Source: Cupriavidus taiwanensis
Lineage (GTDB): Bacteria; Pseudomonadota; Gammaproteobacteria; Burkholderiales; Burkholderiaceae
Direction of reading: 5' to 3'
Length of the DNA: 64,000 bases
NCBI RefSeq assembly: GCF_900250115.1
Contig: NZ_LT984804.1
Coordinates: 821,301-885,300, forward strand
The translations under genes and the position numbers were made by a program. The stretch's first letter is position 1, and the number at the start of each line of letters is the position of its first letter. Positions 49,459 through 59,873 of the stretch are shown piece by piece. The notes beneath the pieces were generated by a model that saw only the letters and a list, made by a program, of their open reading frames with translations, had not been told where the DNA came from and made no database searches.

Positions 49459-51463
49459 CATCGGCCGTGCCTGCCGCCACTTCCAGCAAGCGCGTGCCGG
49501 CGGTGGCCGGCAGCGCCGGCGCCGCGCCGCCCGCGAGCGGCTTCAGCGTGTGGAAGGTGCAGCTCAGCTTCTGCGGCGTCAGCGTGACCAGCGCGTAGCC
49601 CTCGGCATTGGTGTCGGCATGCCGCAGCCAGGGATTGAAGGCGCGCAGCGTGGCATCGAAGGTATTGACGAGGGTGCCGCCCACGTTGCTGTAGATCAGC
49701 TCGCGCAGCGCGGCAAAGGCCGGGTCGGTATCGACCACGGTGCGGAAGGAGCTGAGCAGCGTGTTGCTCGACAGCCCGGCCGTGACCAGATCCACCATCA
49801 CGGGCGCAGGCGCCGGGGCATCGTAGTCGTCCATCACCTGTCCGCCGAAGAAGGCGTGGATATCGCCGCTCAGCGCCACCACGTTGCGGACGCCGTTGGT
49901 CTTCAGGAACGCCATCAGGTTCTTGCGTTCGGCGTTGAAGCCGTCCCACTGGTCGGCATTGAGGATAAAGCGTTCGAGCAGCGTGACCGCCGGCAGCCGG
50001 GCTTCGATCAGCGGCTTGATGTTGGCGTCGAAGCTGGCGCTGTCGATGCCGGCCTGCGCCAGCACGTTGCGCAGCGCTGTATAGGCCAGGTTGGCATAGG
50101 TGCCGGCGGTGCGCGCCGCGCGCAGGTCGTCGGCGAGCGCATTGGCGATCGCGCTCTCGAGCGAGGCCAGCGCATTGATGGCCAGCACCAGCGCCCGCGC
50201 GATCAGCCGTGCCAGCGCCAGCGGCACGTCAACCTGCATGCGCAACAGCGACAGCTGGTTGCCCCACAGCTTCCAGGTGGTGGCGTCGGCGCCGATGCGG
50301 TCCTGCCACCAGGCGCGCTGGCTGTCGCCCAGCATCGATACCGGCGTCAGCGCGTTGCCCGCGGCCGCGATCTTCTGCGCCTCCGCCGCGGCCAGCGTTG
50401 CCGTCGGCACGAAATACAGGCTGCCGATCGAGCGCCCGACCGAGGCCTCGGGAATGATGTGGTCGGCGCGGTACAGGCGCTCGTCGGTCATCAGCAGCGT
50501 GGCGAGATTGCCGAAGGTGAAGGCGCGGTAGATCTGAATGTTCTGGAACGACGGATTGTCCGGGTCCAGCGTCACGTCGGCCGGCATGAACTCGAACCAG
50601 GCCTGGTTGGCGGCGCGGCGGCGCGCGGTGCGCGGGGTCTGGTCGTCGGTGATGTTGTAGGTCTGGCGGTCCTGCCAGCAGTTGTCCGAGAACTCGTGGT
50701 CGTCCCAGATCGCGATCATCGGGAACGCCGCGTGCAGCGCCTGCAGGCGCGCATCGCTGCGGTAGCTGCGGTACAGGTAGCGATAGTCGTCCAGCGTGGT
50801 GGCGTAGATGCTGCCATCGGGCAGCACGGTGCCGTTGGGCAGCTGCAGCGCGGTATGGCGGTCTTCGACGTTGCCGGCGCGCGAGCCGCCCGGCACGGCC
50901 TCGTAGATGTAGTCGCCGACATGGACGATGAAGTCCAGGTCCTGCTGCACCAGCTCTTCCATGCCGGCCCAGTGGTTGGCATTCCAGTCCTGGCAGCTGA
51001 CAAAGGCAAAGCGCAGCTGCGCCAGCGGGGTGCCCGCGGCGGCGGCGGTGCGCGTGCGGCCGGTGGTGCTGGCGCGGTTGCCGAGCAGGAAGCGGTAGAA
51101 GTAGCGGGTGCCGGGGCTCAGGCCCGTGACCTTGTTGCGGATGGTGTAGTCCCAGTCCGGCAGGGCCATCAGCGGTTGATTCACCAACAGGGTGGGCGGG
51201 TCGAAATCCTGCTGCGTCGACACCTGCAGCCGCACCACCACCGGGCGCCTGCCATTGTTGCCCTCCACGCGCGTCCACACGATCACGCTGTCGGGGCGCG
51301 GGTCGCCCGACGCCACGCCGTGCAGGAAATTGAAGTTCTCGGGATTGCCGGTATCCGGTTCGGGTGCCGGGTCATCGCCGCCGCCGCCGCAGGCGCTGAG
51401 GCCGCCGGTGGCAACGGTAACGGTCAGGAAACTCCCCCACTTGAGAAACTGGCGGCGGTCCAT
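49445..51463 (-). CDS. PhoD-type alkaline phosphatase, Tat-exported lipoprotein-like
   Basis: 672 residues. MDRRQFLKWGSFLTVTVATG is a twin-arginine signal and LSACGGGG follows as a lipobox. Metal-site blocks: FVSCQDWNANHWAGMEEL, FIVHVGDYIYEAVPGG, IAIWDDHEFSDNCWQ, MLGDSQRAWWQ, VVALSGDIHAFFGGQV. PhoD enzymes hydrolyse phosphodi- and monoesters with Ca/Fe. An extra 60-70 residue helical region (ALARLIARALVLAINALASL) between the motif blocks is unusual. Confidence 0.9.
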   Translation of the reverse strand: MDRRQFLKWGSFLTVTVATGGLSACGGGGDDPAPEPDTGNPENFNFLHGVASGDPRPDSVIVWTRVEGNNGRRPVVVRLQVSTQQDFDPPTLLVNQPLMALPDWDYTIRNKVTGLSPGTRYFYRFLLGNRASTTGRTRTAAAAGTPLAQLRFAFVSCQDWNANHWAGMEELVQQDLDFIVHVGDYIYEAVPGGSRAGNVEDRHTALQLPNGTVLPDGSIYATTLDDYRYLYRSYRSDARLQALHAAFPMIAIWDDHEFSDNCWQDRQTYNITDDQTPRTARRRAANQAWFEFMPADVTLDPDNPSFQNIQIYRAFTFGNLATLLMTDERLYRADHIIPEASVGRSIGSLYFVPTATLAAAEAQKIAAAGNALTPVSMLGDSQRAWWQDRIGADATTWKLWGNQLSLLRMQVDVPLALARLIARALVLAINALASLESAIANALADDLRAARTAGTYANLAYTALRNVLAQAGIDSASFDANIKPLIEARLPAVTLLERFILNADQWDGFNAERKNLMAFLKTNGVRNVVALSGDIHAFFGGQVMDDYDAPAPAPVMVDLVTAGLSSNTLLSSFRTVVDTDPAFAALRELIYSNVGGTLVNTFDATLRAFNPWLRHADTNAEGYALVTLTPQKLSCTFHTLKPLAGGAAPALPATAGTRLLEVAAGTADVTVS

Positions 51464-51678
51464 GGCGCTCCTCCTGCTGTGGTTGCGGTCGTTCCAGGCA
51501 GCGCGCAACCGTGCCCGGATGCCGCTTGCGGCACCGGGTCTGTGTGGGGCGTGCTGTTTTTATGAATCGATACTAGCGGCTGGGTAGGGCGCGCGCTGTC
51601 GGTGAGGCTCCGACATCGGTATAGGAAGAAGTCGACTGGCCGGCGACGGCGGCGCCTCACGGCAGCGCCGCGCGCCAA

Positions 51679-51715
51679 CTCCCGCCTGCGGCAGAGGGGA
51701 CGGGGGGAGAGGGCA
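51679..51715. repeat. degenerate REP-like palindrome
   Basis: CTCCCGCCTGCGGCAGAGGGGA then CGGGGGGAGAGGG resembles the elements at 35135-35173 and 62036-62066. It lies in the 325-base gap between the phosphatase start and the binding-protein stop, which shows no gene otherwise. Confidence 0.45.
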
Positions 51716-51788
51716 GGCGTCGTCACCGGGTGAGAGACTTTGCGCCTGGCGCCTGGCAGGGCAATGGAGCAGTTGCCCCGTGCCCGCA

Positions 51789-52823
51789 TCAGTCGACGCT
51801 GATGCCGTTGGCCTGTATCACCTTGCCCCACACCGCCACATCGGCGCGCACCGTCCGCGCGAACTGCTCCGGCGTCCTGGCTGGCGCCATGCCCATATTC
51901 AGTTGCAGGAAGCGCTCGCGCATGGCCGCGTCCGCGAGCAGGCGGTTGACCTCGGCATTGAGCCGCTGCACGATCGCGGCGCTGGTGCGGGCGGGCGCGA
52001 ACAGGCCATACCAGCTGTCGGTGTCGAACCGATAGCCTTGCTCGGTCATGGTCGGCACCTCGGGCGTGGCCGGCGCGCGGCGCGTGCCGCTGACCGCCAG
52101 CGCGCGCAGCTTGCCGGCGCGGATCAGCGGCAGCGACGACGAGGTATCGACGAAGGCGGCCTTGATCACGCCGCCCTGCAGGTCGGCCAGGATCGGTGCC
52201 ACGCCCTTGTACGGCACGTGGCGCAGCCTGATGCCGGTCTGCATCCCGAGCGCTTCCATGGTCAGGTGGCCGCCCGAGCCGATGCCCCATGAGCCGTAGT
52301 CATAGGTATCCGGGCGCTTGCGCACCTGCTCGACGAATTCCCTGAGCGTGCGCGCCGGGAACTCCGGCGTCACCACCAGGAAATTGCCGCCCGCGCCGAT
52401 CTGCGCCACCGGCAGCAGGTCGCGCAGGCCGTCATACGGCAGCTTCGGCTGCAGGGTCTGGTTGATCACCACCGTGGCGGCATAGGTGAACAGCAGCGTG
52501 TAGCCGTCGGGGCTGGCCTTGGCCACGGCATCGTTGCCGATGATGCCGGTCGCGCCGGGCTTGTTGTCGACCACGATGGTCTGGCCCAGCGCCTGGCCCA
52601 GCGCTGCCGCCAGCGTGCGCGCGAACAGGTCGGTGCCGCCGCCCGGCGGCGCGGGCACCACCAGCCGGATCGGCCGCGCCGGCCAGCCATTGGCGCCGTG
52701 CAGCGGAGCGGCCGCAGGGATCATCCCGAGCGCGGCGAGCCCGCGCAGCAGCGCGCGCCGGCGCGGGTCGGGCGCCGGCGTGGCCGCGGCCGCAAGGGGG
52801 GTGCGTGGCACGGTGGATTCCAT
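51789..52823 (-). CDS. tripartite tricarboxylate-type (Bug) periplasmic binding protein
   Basis: 344 residues: an Arg-rich start with a Tat-like DPRRRALLRGLAALG and a hydrophobic segment, then Bug-family core WPARPIRLVVPAPPGGGTDLFARTLA, DNKPGATGIIGNDAVAKASPDGYTLLFTY, YGSWGIGSGGHLTMEALGM, RHVPYKGVAPILADLQGG, FAPARTSAAIVQRLNAEVN. Ligand unknown. It follows the metallo-hydrolase gene by 24 bases and is probably in one operon with it under the neighbouring LysR. Confidence 0.9.
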   Translation of the reverse strand: MESTVPRTPLAAAATPAPDPRRRALLRGLAALGMIPAAAPLHGANGWPARPIRLVVPAPPGGGTDLFARTLAAALGQALGQTIVVDNKPGATGIIGNDAVAKASPDGYTLLFTYAATVVINQTLQPKLPYDGLRDLLPVAQIGAGGNFLVVTPEFPARTLREFVEQVRKRPDTYDYGSWGIGSGGHLTMEALGMQTGIRLRHVPYKGVAPILADLQGGVIKAAFVDTSSSLPLIRAGKLRALAVSGTRRAPATPEVPTMTEQGYRFDTDSWYGLFAPARTSAAIVQRLNAEVNRLLADAAMRERFLQLNMGMAPARTPEQFARTVRADVAVWGKVIQANGISVD

Positions 52824-52847
52824 GGTGTCTCCTGTGCAGGCGGCTTG

Positions 52848-54101
52848 CTAGTGCAGGCCGAAGTTGTCCGCGGCCTCGCTCTCCAGCGCGTCGGCGGCGG
52901 CGCCATACAAGCTGCGCGACACATAGCTGCGCACCTGCTTGGCACGCTGGCGCAGCCACGCCGCCTTGAGCCGGCGCGCCTCGCGCACGGTCGGGGTCGG
53001 GTCGGGCGCCAGCGCCAGCACGTCGATCACGTGCAGGGCCAGTTGCGTATCGCCGCGCTCGGCCAGCGCCTGCGCGTGGCGCAGCAGCGCGCCGTGGTCG
53101 GCCACGGCGGCGGCGATCTCCGCTGCGGCCTGCTGCGGTGGTGCCGGATGCAGCGTGGTCGCGTTGCGGTCCCACCAGCCGTTCTCCGAGCGGTAGATGT
53201 CGCGCGCGATATAGCTGGGGTCGCCGTAGGTGGGCCGCATCCAGGGCTGGTCGAACAGTGCCGCGGGCGGCTGCAGCGCGGCCAGCATCTGGCGCTCGTT
53301 GCAGCCCGCGTTCATCAGCCGCACCACCTCGGCGCGCAGCCAGCGCAGGGCGCGCGCGGTCTCGCCCAGCACGCGCTGGCATTCGGCCTCGCCCTGCACG
53401 GTGGCACCGAACTCGCGCACCACCGCGCGCGGCTGCAGCGCCGCCAGCCGTTCCAGCGTGTCGGCCCAGCGCACGGTGTCGCGCATGGTGCGGAACGGGG
53501 TGCCGATGTTCGGGATCGAGTCGATCACCGCGGGGCCGCCGTAGAGCAGGCGCCGGCCCGGCAGCCAGACCGCCACGGCATCGTCGGTCTCGGACGGCGC
53601 CCACAGGATTTCGGCGCGGCGCTCGCCATGGCCCAGCGTCACGCCGTCGGCAAAGGTTTCAGTGGGCTCGATATCGACCAGCTTGCGCGCCAGCGCGCCG
53701 GCCGGCTGGCGGAACTGGATCTCGGCCATGCGCTCCTGCATGCGCCGGGTCTCGCGGTAGCGCGCCTGGCGCGCCAGCACGTTGACGTGGGCCAGCACGC
53801 GCGGCGCGGGCTCGCCGCGCGCGGCGGCGTGGTCCAGCCATTGCTGCAGGCCGGCGTTGTAGCCGAGGTGGCCGTGGCTGTAGCAGATCGCCAGCACCGG
53901 CAAATCGGTCTGCGTGCGCAGTGCCGCGATCATGCCGCGCGTGATGCGCCCCCCGGGGCCGCTGTCGACCACCAGCAGGCCGTCGCCGATCTCGGCAACG
54001 AAGCTCTGGCCCTGCCCGTGCAGCAGCCAGACGCCGTCGCCGGCGCGGTCGATCCCCGTTCCCGTGACCAGTGCCGACGGCCGGTCTTCGATGTCCTGCA
54101 T
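52848..54101 (-). CDS. metallo-beta-lactamase-fold hydrolase with alkylsulfatase-like C-terminal domain
   Basis: 417 residues: MBL domain (FVAEIGDGLLVVDSGPGGRITRGMI, ICYSHGHLGYNAGLQQWLDHA, EILWAPSETDDAVAVWLPGRRLLYGGPAV) and a helical part like the alkylsulfatase dimerisation domain (QPWMRPTYGDPSYIARDIYRSENGWWDRNATTLHP). The zinc motif is SHGHLGYN instead of THxHxDH, and SETDDA replaces HxxD, so the enzyme may not be a true sulfatase. MQDIED is taken as start. A 23-bp LysR-type site lies 145 bases upstream. Confidence 0.82.
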   Translation of the reverse strand: MQDIEDRPSALVTGTGIDRAGDGVWLLHGQGQSFVAEIGDGLLVVDSGPGGRITRGMIAALRTQTDLPVLAICYSHGHLGYNAGLQQWLDHAAARGEPAPRVLAHVNVLARQARYRETRRMQERMAEIQFRQPAGALARKLVDIEPTETFADGVTLGHGERRAEILWAPSETDDAVAVWLPGRRLLYGGPAVIDSIPNIGTPFRTMRDTVRWADTLERLAALQPRAVVREFGATVQGEAECQRVLGETARALRWLRAEVVRLMNAGCNERQMLAALQPPAALFDQPWMRPTYGDPSYIARDIYRSENGWWDRNATTLHPAPPQQAAAEIAAAVADHGALLRHAQALAERGDTQLALHVIDVLALAPDPTPTVREARRLKAAWLRQRAKQVRSYVSRSLYGAAADALESEAADNFGLH

Positions 54102-54245
54102 GCTTGCCCCCTGCGCTCCGTTGGTGTCAGTGCCACTGTCAGGCAAGAAGGTGCCGCGCAGGGATTGGGGAAAATCCCGCCGCACCGCGGCGCAGCGGCC
54201 GCAAAGCCAGCGCCGGCGCGGCCCCGCGCCGGTTGGCGAAGTTCA

Positions 54246-54268
54246 GGTGTAAACCGCTGGTTAGCACC
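54246..54268. promoter_or_regulatory. LysR-type palindromic site upstream of the metallo-hydrolase gene
   Basis: Arms GGTGTAAACC and GGTTAGCACC around a 3-base centre. The reverse complement matches 20 of 23 bases of the site at 55322-55344. It lies between the end of the LysR gene and the start of the metallo-hydrolase gene. Confidence 0.6.
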
Positions 54269-54317
54269 GTGCCGGTACTGGCAGTTCCCGCGAGCCGGGC
54301 GCTGCGGTAGCGCGCGC

Positions 54318-55250
54318 TCAGGCGGGCCGGCGCAGCGGGCTGTCGGCCAGGTGGGTCAGGTAGTGGACTTCGCGCCGCAGCAGCGTGGCAAACTGCGCGG
54401 CCACCGGCGTCATCGGCGAATCGGCGCGGTAGATCAGGCTGACGCGGTGACTGGGCAGCTTGTCTTCGATCGGCAGCGCCACCAGCCCGGCGGCGGCGAG
54501 CTGCCCCGGCACCAGCTGGCGCGGCAGCATGCACAGCAGGTGGCGGTCCTGCAGCAGCGACTGGATCATGCCGAAGGTGTCGCAGCGCACCGCCACGCGC
54601 GGCAGCGGCAGGTCGTGCTCGCGGAAGGCGTCGAGGATGGCGGCGCCGGGGCCCTGCATGCGCTGGCCGGTCAGCACCCAGTCCGATCCCACCAGCTCGC
54701 GCAGCCGGCGCGCGTGCCGCAGCGGATGCTCGCGGTGTGCCACCACCACCGAATCGTTGTTGTAGAGCGGCTCGCAGGTGAATTCGCGCTCGATGCCCTC
54801 GTCCGGCACCGGGCTCACCGCCATGTCCATCACGCCCGCGCGCAGGTTGTCGAGGTGGGTCGGGTAGACCCCGCTGTCGATGCACACCAGCACATCGGGA
54901 TGCTGGGCGCGGAAGCGCGTCAGCACCGACGGCAGCAGCAGGTGCGCCGGGCCGCCGGTGGCGCCCACGCGCACCACGCCGTTGCGCGCGCCGAGCATCT
55001 GGCTCATCTCGTCGCTGGCCTTGCGTGCCTCGGTGGCGATCAGGCGTGCGCGCCGCAGGAAGGCCTCGCCAAAGCGCGACAGCACCACGCCGCGGGTGGT
55101 GCGGGTCAGCAGCGGCACGTGCAGCTCTTCCTCGAGCTGGCGGATGCTCTTGGTGAGTGCCGGCGCCGACACGTCGCGGGCGCGCGCACCGGCGCGGATG
55201 CTGCCGTGCTCGGCGACGGCGATGAAGTCCTGGAGTTGGCTCAGACGCAT
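54318..55250 (-). CDS. LysR-type transcriptional regulator of the flanking catabolic genes
   Basis: 310 residues: N-terminal HTH (MRLSQLQDFIAVAEHGSIRA, GARARDVSAPALTKSIRQLEEELHVPLLTRTTRG) and effector domain (VVRVGATGGPAHLLLPSVLTRFRAQHPDVLV, DMAVSPVPDEGIEREFTCEPLYNNDSVVVAHREHPL), close to the TsaR/GalBP group. Divergent from the CoA-transferase operon, with a palindromic site in the gap and another near-identical site beyond its 3' end, so it probably controls both arms. Confidence 0.92.
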   Translation of the reverse strand: MRLSQLQDFIAVAEHGSIRAGARARDVSAPALTKSIRQLEEELHVPLLTRTTRGVVLSRFGEAFLRRARLIATEARKASDEMSQMLGARNGVVRVGATGGPAHLLLPSVLTRFRAQHPDVLVCIDSGVYPTHLDNLRAGVMDMAVSPVPDEGIEREFTCEPLYNNDSVVVAHREHPLRHARRLRELVGSDWVLTGQRMQGPGAAILDAFREHDLPLPRVAVRCDTFGMIQSLLQDRHLLCMLPRQLVPGQLAAAGLVALPIEDKLPSHRVSLIYRADSPMTPVAAQFATLLRREVHYLTHLADSPLRRPA

Positions 55251-55321
55251 GGATGGTCCCGTTCAGGCGATGCCCCGGGCGCACAGCATAGCGGCAATCC
55301 GAGGGCTTCGGGATAACCCGG

Positions 55322-55344
55322 GGTGCTAACCCGTGGTTTGCACC
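55322..55344. promoter_or_regulatory. LysR-type palindromic site in the divergent promoter of the CoA-transferase operon
   Basis: Arms GGTGCTAACC and GGTTTGCACC separated by CGT. The site is 72 bases from the LysR start and 106 from the CoA-transferase start. A half-site GTGCTAAC follows at about 55377. The twin at 54246-54268 supports a real operator. Confidence 0.65.
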
Positions 55345-55449
55345 GCAGCCCTTTTGGCATCTGCCGTGATGCGCAGTGCTAACGCATGATCGCTCCACAT
55401 CGACGCCAACCGCCGGCCCGCGCCGGCTTCATCGAAGGAGTGAAACCGC

Positions 55450-56673
55450 ATGGCAAACCGGCAAGACCTGCCGCTGGCAGGCATACGCGTGGCGGAGTTC
55501 GGGCAGTTCATCGCGGCGCCGGGCGCGGCCATGATGCTGGCCGACCTGGGCGCGGACGTGGTCAAGGTGGAAGCCCTGCGCGGCGACAGCGCGCGACGCT
55601 TTGACGGCACCAGCCCGCAGAGCCCGATGTTCCTGGCCTACAACCGCGGCAAGCGCGGCATCGCGCTGGACCTGCGCACGCCCGGCGGGCTCGATGCCGC
55701 GCGGCGGCTGGCGCTGGCCAGCGACGTGGTGCTGCACAACACCCGCGCCGGCGTGATGGAAGCGCTGGGGCTGGACGCCGCCACGCTGCGCGCGGCGCGC
55801 CCCGGCCTGATCCACGCCGCCATCAGCGGCTTCGGCACGCGCGGGCCGTCGCGCACGCGGCCCGGGCTGGACATTGCCGCGCAGGCCGAGAGCGGCATGA
55901 TGTCGGTGACCGGCGAGGCCGGCGGGCAGCCGCTCAAGGCCGGCTTCGCGCTGATCGACGCGGCCACCGCGCTGGCGGCCGGCAATGCCATCCTGGCCGC
56001 GCTGTTCCGGCGCGAGCGCACCGGCGCCGGCGCGACCATCGAGACCTCGCTGCTGTCGGTGGGCGTGCAGCTGCAGGCCCAGTTGTGGGCCGAGTACCAG
56101 TGCTCCGGCGCGCTGCCGGTGCGCAGCGGCAACAGCCAGCCCAAGGCCGCGCCGGCGGCCGACGTGATCGCGGTGGCCGACGGCCATATCGTGCTGTCGG
56201 CCTATCTGGACGAACACTGGGCGCGGCTGTGCCAGGCCATCGGCCAGCCCGCGCTGGCGCACGACCCGCGCTTTGCCAGCAACGCGCTGCGGGTGCAGCA
56301 CCGCGCCGCGCTGCTGGCGATCCTGCACGACGCCCTGCGCCACCTGAGCGGCGATGCCGCGCGCGCGCTGCTGGAACGGCACCAGGTGGTGGTGGGCGTG
56401 GTGCGCGACTACCACCAGGTCAAGGCCAGCGCCGATGTGCATGCCAGCGGCATCCTGCAGCCCGTCGACGACGGCGAGGGCGGCCGGATGGAGCTGCCGG
56501 GGCTGCCCTTCACCATGGCGGGCCTGCCCGCCGGCGCACTCCCTGCGGTGCCGCGGCTTGGCCAGCATACCGCCGAGGTGCTGGCGCAACTGGGCTACGG
56601 CGCCGCCGAGATCGAGGCCATGGCCCGCGCCGGCAACATCGGCGTGGAACACGTGCAGCAGGAGGCGGCATGA
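55450..56673 (+). CDS. family III CoA-transferase (CaiB/BaiF)
   Basis: 407 residues: LPLAGIRVAEFGQFIAAPGAAMMLADLGADVVKVE with the catalytic Asp expected further on (LDIAAQAESGMMSVTGEAGGQP lies in that region), RGKRGIALDLRTPGGLDAARRL, and the C-terminal PAVPRLGQHTAEVLAQLGYG. It activates a carboxylic acid with CoA, as the first step of the pathway served by the downstream enoyl-CoA hydratase and dehydrogenases. GAAGGAG lies 9 bases before the ATG. Confidence 0.93.
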   Translation: MANRQDLPLAGIRVAEFGQFIAAPGAAMMLADLGADVVKVEALRGDSARRFDGTSPQSPMFLAYNRGKRGIALDLRTPGGLDAARRLALASDVVLHNTRAGVMEALGLDAATLRAARPGLIHAAISGFGTRGPSRTRPGLDIAAQAESGMMSVTGEAGGQPLKAGFALIDAATALAAGNAILAALFRRERTGAGATIETSLLSVGVQLQAQLWAEYQCSGALPVRSGNSQPKAAPAADVIAVADGHIVLSAYLDEHWARLCQAIGQPALAHDPRFASNALRVQHRAALLAILHDALRHLSGDAARALLERHQVVVGVVRDYHQVKASADVHASGILQPVDDGEGGRMELPGLPFTMAGLPAGALPAVPRLGQHTAEVLAQLGYGAAEIEAMARAGNIGVEHVQQEAA

Positions 56674-57344
56674 ACGCGCCGCAGCCTGCCGTCCTGCTGC
56701 AGCGCCACGCCGGCTGGGCCGAACTGGTGCTGAACCGCCCCGCGCGCCGCAACGCCATCGACATGGCACTGGCGCAGGCACTGGGCCACGCGATCGAGAC
56801 CCTGGGCGCCGACGACAGCGTGCGCGCGGTGCTGCTGCGCGGTGCCGACGGCGGCTTCTGTTCCGGCCTGGACCTGCAGGCGCTGCAGGCCGAAGCCGGC
56901 GGGCTGGCGGCGTTCGCGTCGGTGTGGGAGCGCGTGCACCAGGGCCTGCGGCACAGCCGCAAGGCGTGGGTGGTGGCGCTCGAGCGCCACGCCATCAACG
57001 GCGGCGCGGCGCTGGCGCTGGCCGGCGACCTGCTGGTGTGCGGCGCCGGCGCCTTCCTGCAGATCGGCGAAATCCGCCTGGGCATGGCCGCGCCGCGCAA
57101 TGCCGAGTGGCTGGCGCTGCGCCATGCCGAAGCCGTGGCCGCGCGACTGTGCCTGCTGGGCGACCGCGTGCCCGCGCCGGAGCTGCTGCGCCTGGGCATC
57201 GCCACCGAGATGGTCGACGACACCCAGGTGCTGGACCGCGCGCGCGGGCTGGCCGCAGCCATCGGCGGTTTTCCGGCCGAAGGCGTGGCCGCGATCAAGG
57301 GCGGCATGCGCGCGGCCTCAGTCGCGCGCGCCAGGAACGCTTGA
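56670..57344 (+). CDS. enoyl-CoA hydratase/isomerase-family protein
   Basis: 224 residues, shorter than the usual 255-260. Crotonase fold: LNRPARRNAIDMALAQALGH, oxyanion DGGFCSGLDLQAL, VALERHAINGGAALALAGDLLV, FLQIGEIRLGMAAPRNAEWL. The first catalytic Glu position is retained (GEIRLG). The block GTIPGAGGTQRL that precedes the second Glu is replaced, and that Glu is not obvious. Hydration may be impaired, and isomerase or hydrolase activity is possible. ATGA overlap with the CoA-transferase. Confidence 0.85.
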   Translation: MNAPQPAVLLQRHAGWAELVLNRPARRNAIDMALAQALGHAIETLGADDSVRAVLLRGADGGFCSGLDLQALQAEAGGLAAFASVWERVHQGLRHSRKAWVVALERHAINGGAALALAGDLLVCGAGAFLQIGEIRLGMAAPRNAEWLALRHAEAVAARLCLLGDRVPAPELLRLGIATEMVDDTQVLDRARGLAAAIGGFPAEGVAAIKGGMRAASVARARNA

Positions 57345-57355
57345 AGGCAGACACC

Positions 57356-58579
<1,224 letters not shown>

Positions 58580-58624
58580 CGCACGCAGCCACAGCTGCAA
58601 TCTCCGCATAAAGGAAACCAAAAG

Positions 58625-59770
58625 ATGAGCGATGCAACGGACGATCGCCGCATGCTGCGCGACAGCGTGCGGCGTTATCTCGAACGCGGCTACGGCTTCG
58701 AGCAGCGCCGTGCCGCGCTGGCCGGGCCCGATGGCTTCTCGCGCACGCACTGGCGGGCCTTTGCCGACATGGGCTGGCTCGCGCTGGGTTTGCCGCAAGC
58801 CTGCGGCGGCCTGGGCGACGCCACGGACCAGGCGCTGCTGGCCGAAGAACTGGGCCGCGCCCAGCCCGCCGAGCCGTGGCTGGCCAACGCCGCGCTGTGC
58901 GCGCCGCTGCTGGCTGCCAGCGGCGATCCCGCGCACGTGGCCGCCGCGGCGGCGATGGCCGAAGGCGGCGCGATGCTGGCGCTGGCCGCCTGGGAAACGC
59001 AGGGGCGCTATGACGCCTTCGATGTCAGCACCACCGCGCAGGCCCACGCCCCGGGGCAATGGTCGCTCGACGGCCGCAAGACGCTGGTGCTGGGCGGCGG
59101 CAGCGCCAGCCTGCTGCTGGTGCTGGCGCGCACCCGCGGCCAGCGCCGCGAGCGCGACGGCCTGACCCTGTTCGCGGTGCCGGCCGATACGCGCGGCGTC
59201 AGCGTCGAGGCGCTGCCGACCTACGACGGCCGCCAGACCGCCAGCGTGACGCTGCGCCGCGCCGTGGTGCCGGACTGCGCGCGCATCGGCCCGCGCGACG
59301 GCGCCTGGCCGCTGGTGGAGGCCGCCATCGACCATGCCACCGTGATGGCCTGCGCCGAGGCCGTGGGCACCATGTCGCGCGCGTTCGAGCTGACCCGCGA
59401 CTACCTGGCGACGCGCGAGCAGTTCGGCCGGCCGCTGACCGCCAGCCAGGTGATCCGCCACCGGCTGGTGGACCTCTATGTCAGCGTCGAGCAGGCGCGC
59501 GCCATCACCGAAGCCGCCGCCGATGCGCTGCCGGGGGATGCGGTGGCGCGCATGCGCGCGGTCTCGCATGCCAAGGCCTTTGTCTCGGACGCCGGGCGCG
59601 CGGTGGGCGAGGACGCGGTGCAGCTGCACGGCGCCGTCGGCATGACCGACGAGATGGAAGTCGGCCACTGCTACAAGCGCCTGGCCGCGCACGCCAACCT
59701 GTTCGGCGATGCCGACTGGCATTACGAGCGGCTGGCGGCACTCGATCACGCGGCGCAGGCGCAGGCCTGA
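58625..59770 (+). CDS. acyl-CoA dehydrogenase-like protein (smaller partner)
   Basis: 381 residues with a more diverged fold: DMGWLALGLPQACGGLGDATDQALLAEELGRA, WSLDGRKTLVLGGGSASLLLVLART, ATREQFGRPLTASQVIRHRLVDLYVSVEQARAI, QLHGAVGMTDEMEVGHCYKRL. The N-terminal FAD/acyl motif SEPNAGSD is absent. Together with the upstream gene it probably forms a mixed dehydrogenase. AAAGGAAA lies just upstream of the ATG. Confidence 0.9.
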   Translation: MSDATDDRRMLRDSVRRYLERGYGFEQRRAALAGPDGFSRTHWRAFADMGWLALGLPQACGGLGDATDQALLAEELGRAQPAEPWLANAALCAPLLAASGDPAHVAAAAAMAEGGAMLALAAWETQGRYDAFDVSTTAQAHAPGQWSLDGRKTLVLGGGSASLLLVLARTRGQRRERDGLTLFAVPADTRGVSVEALPTYDGRQTASVTLRRAVVPDCARIGPRDGAWPLVEAAIDHATVMACAEAVGTMSRAFELTRDYLATREQFGRPLTASQVIRHRLVDLYVSVEQARAITEAAADALPGDAVARMRAVSHAKAFVSDAGRAVGEDAVQLHGAVGMTDEMEVGHCYKRLAAHANLFGDADWHYERLAALDHAAQAQA

Positions 59771-59873
59771 GCCGGTTCAGCGCGGGCGCCCGGGCCAGCC
59801 GGCGCGCCCGCTGACGACACGCCGGCAACGTACCGGCATGCGCGGCCAAAGGCGCCGCAACGGAGACCACAAC

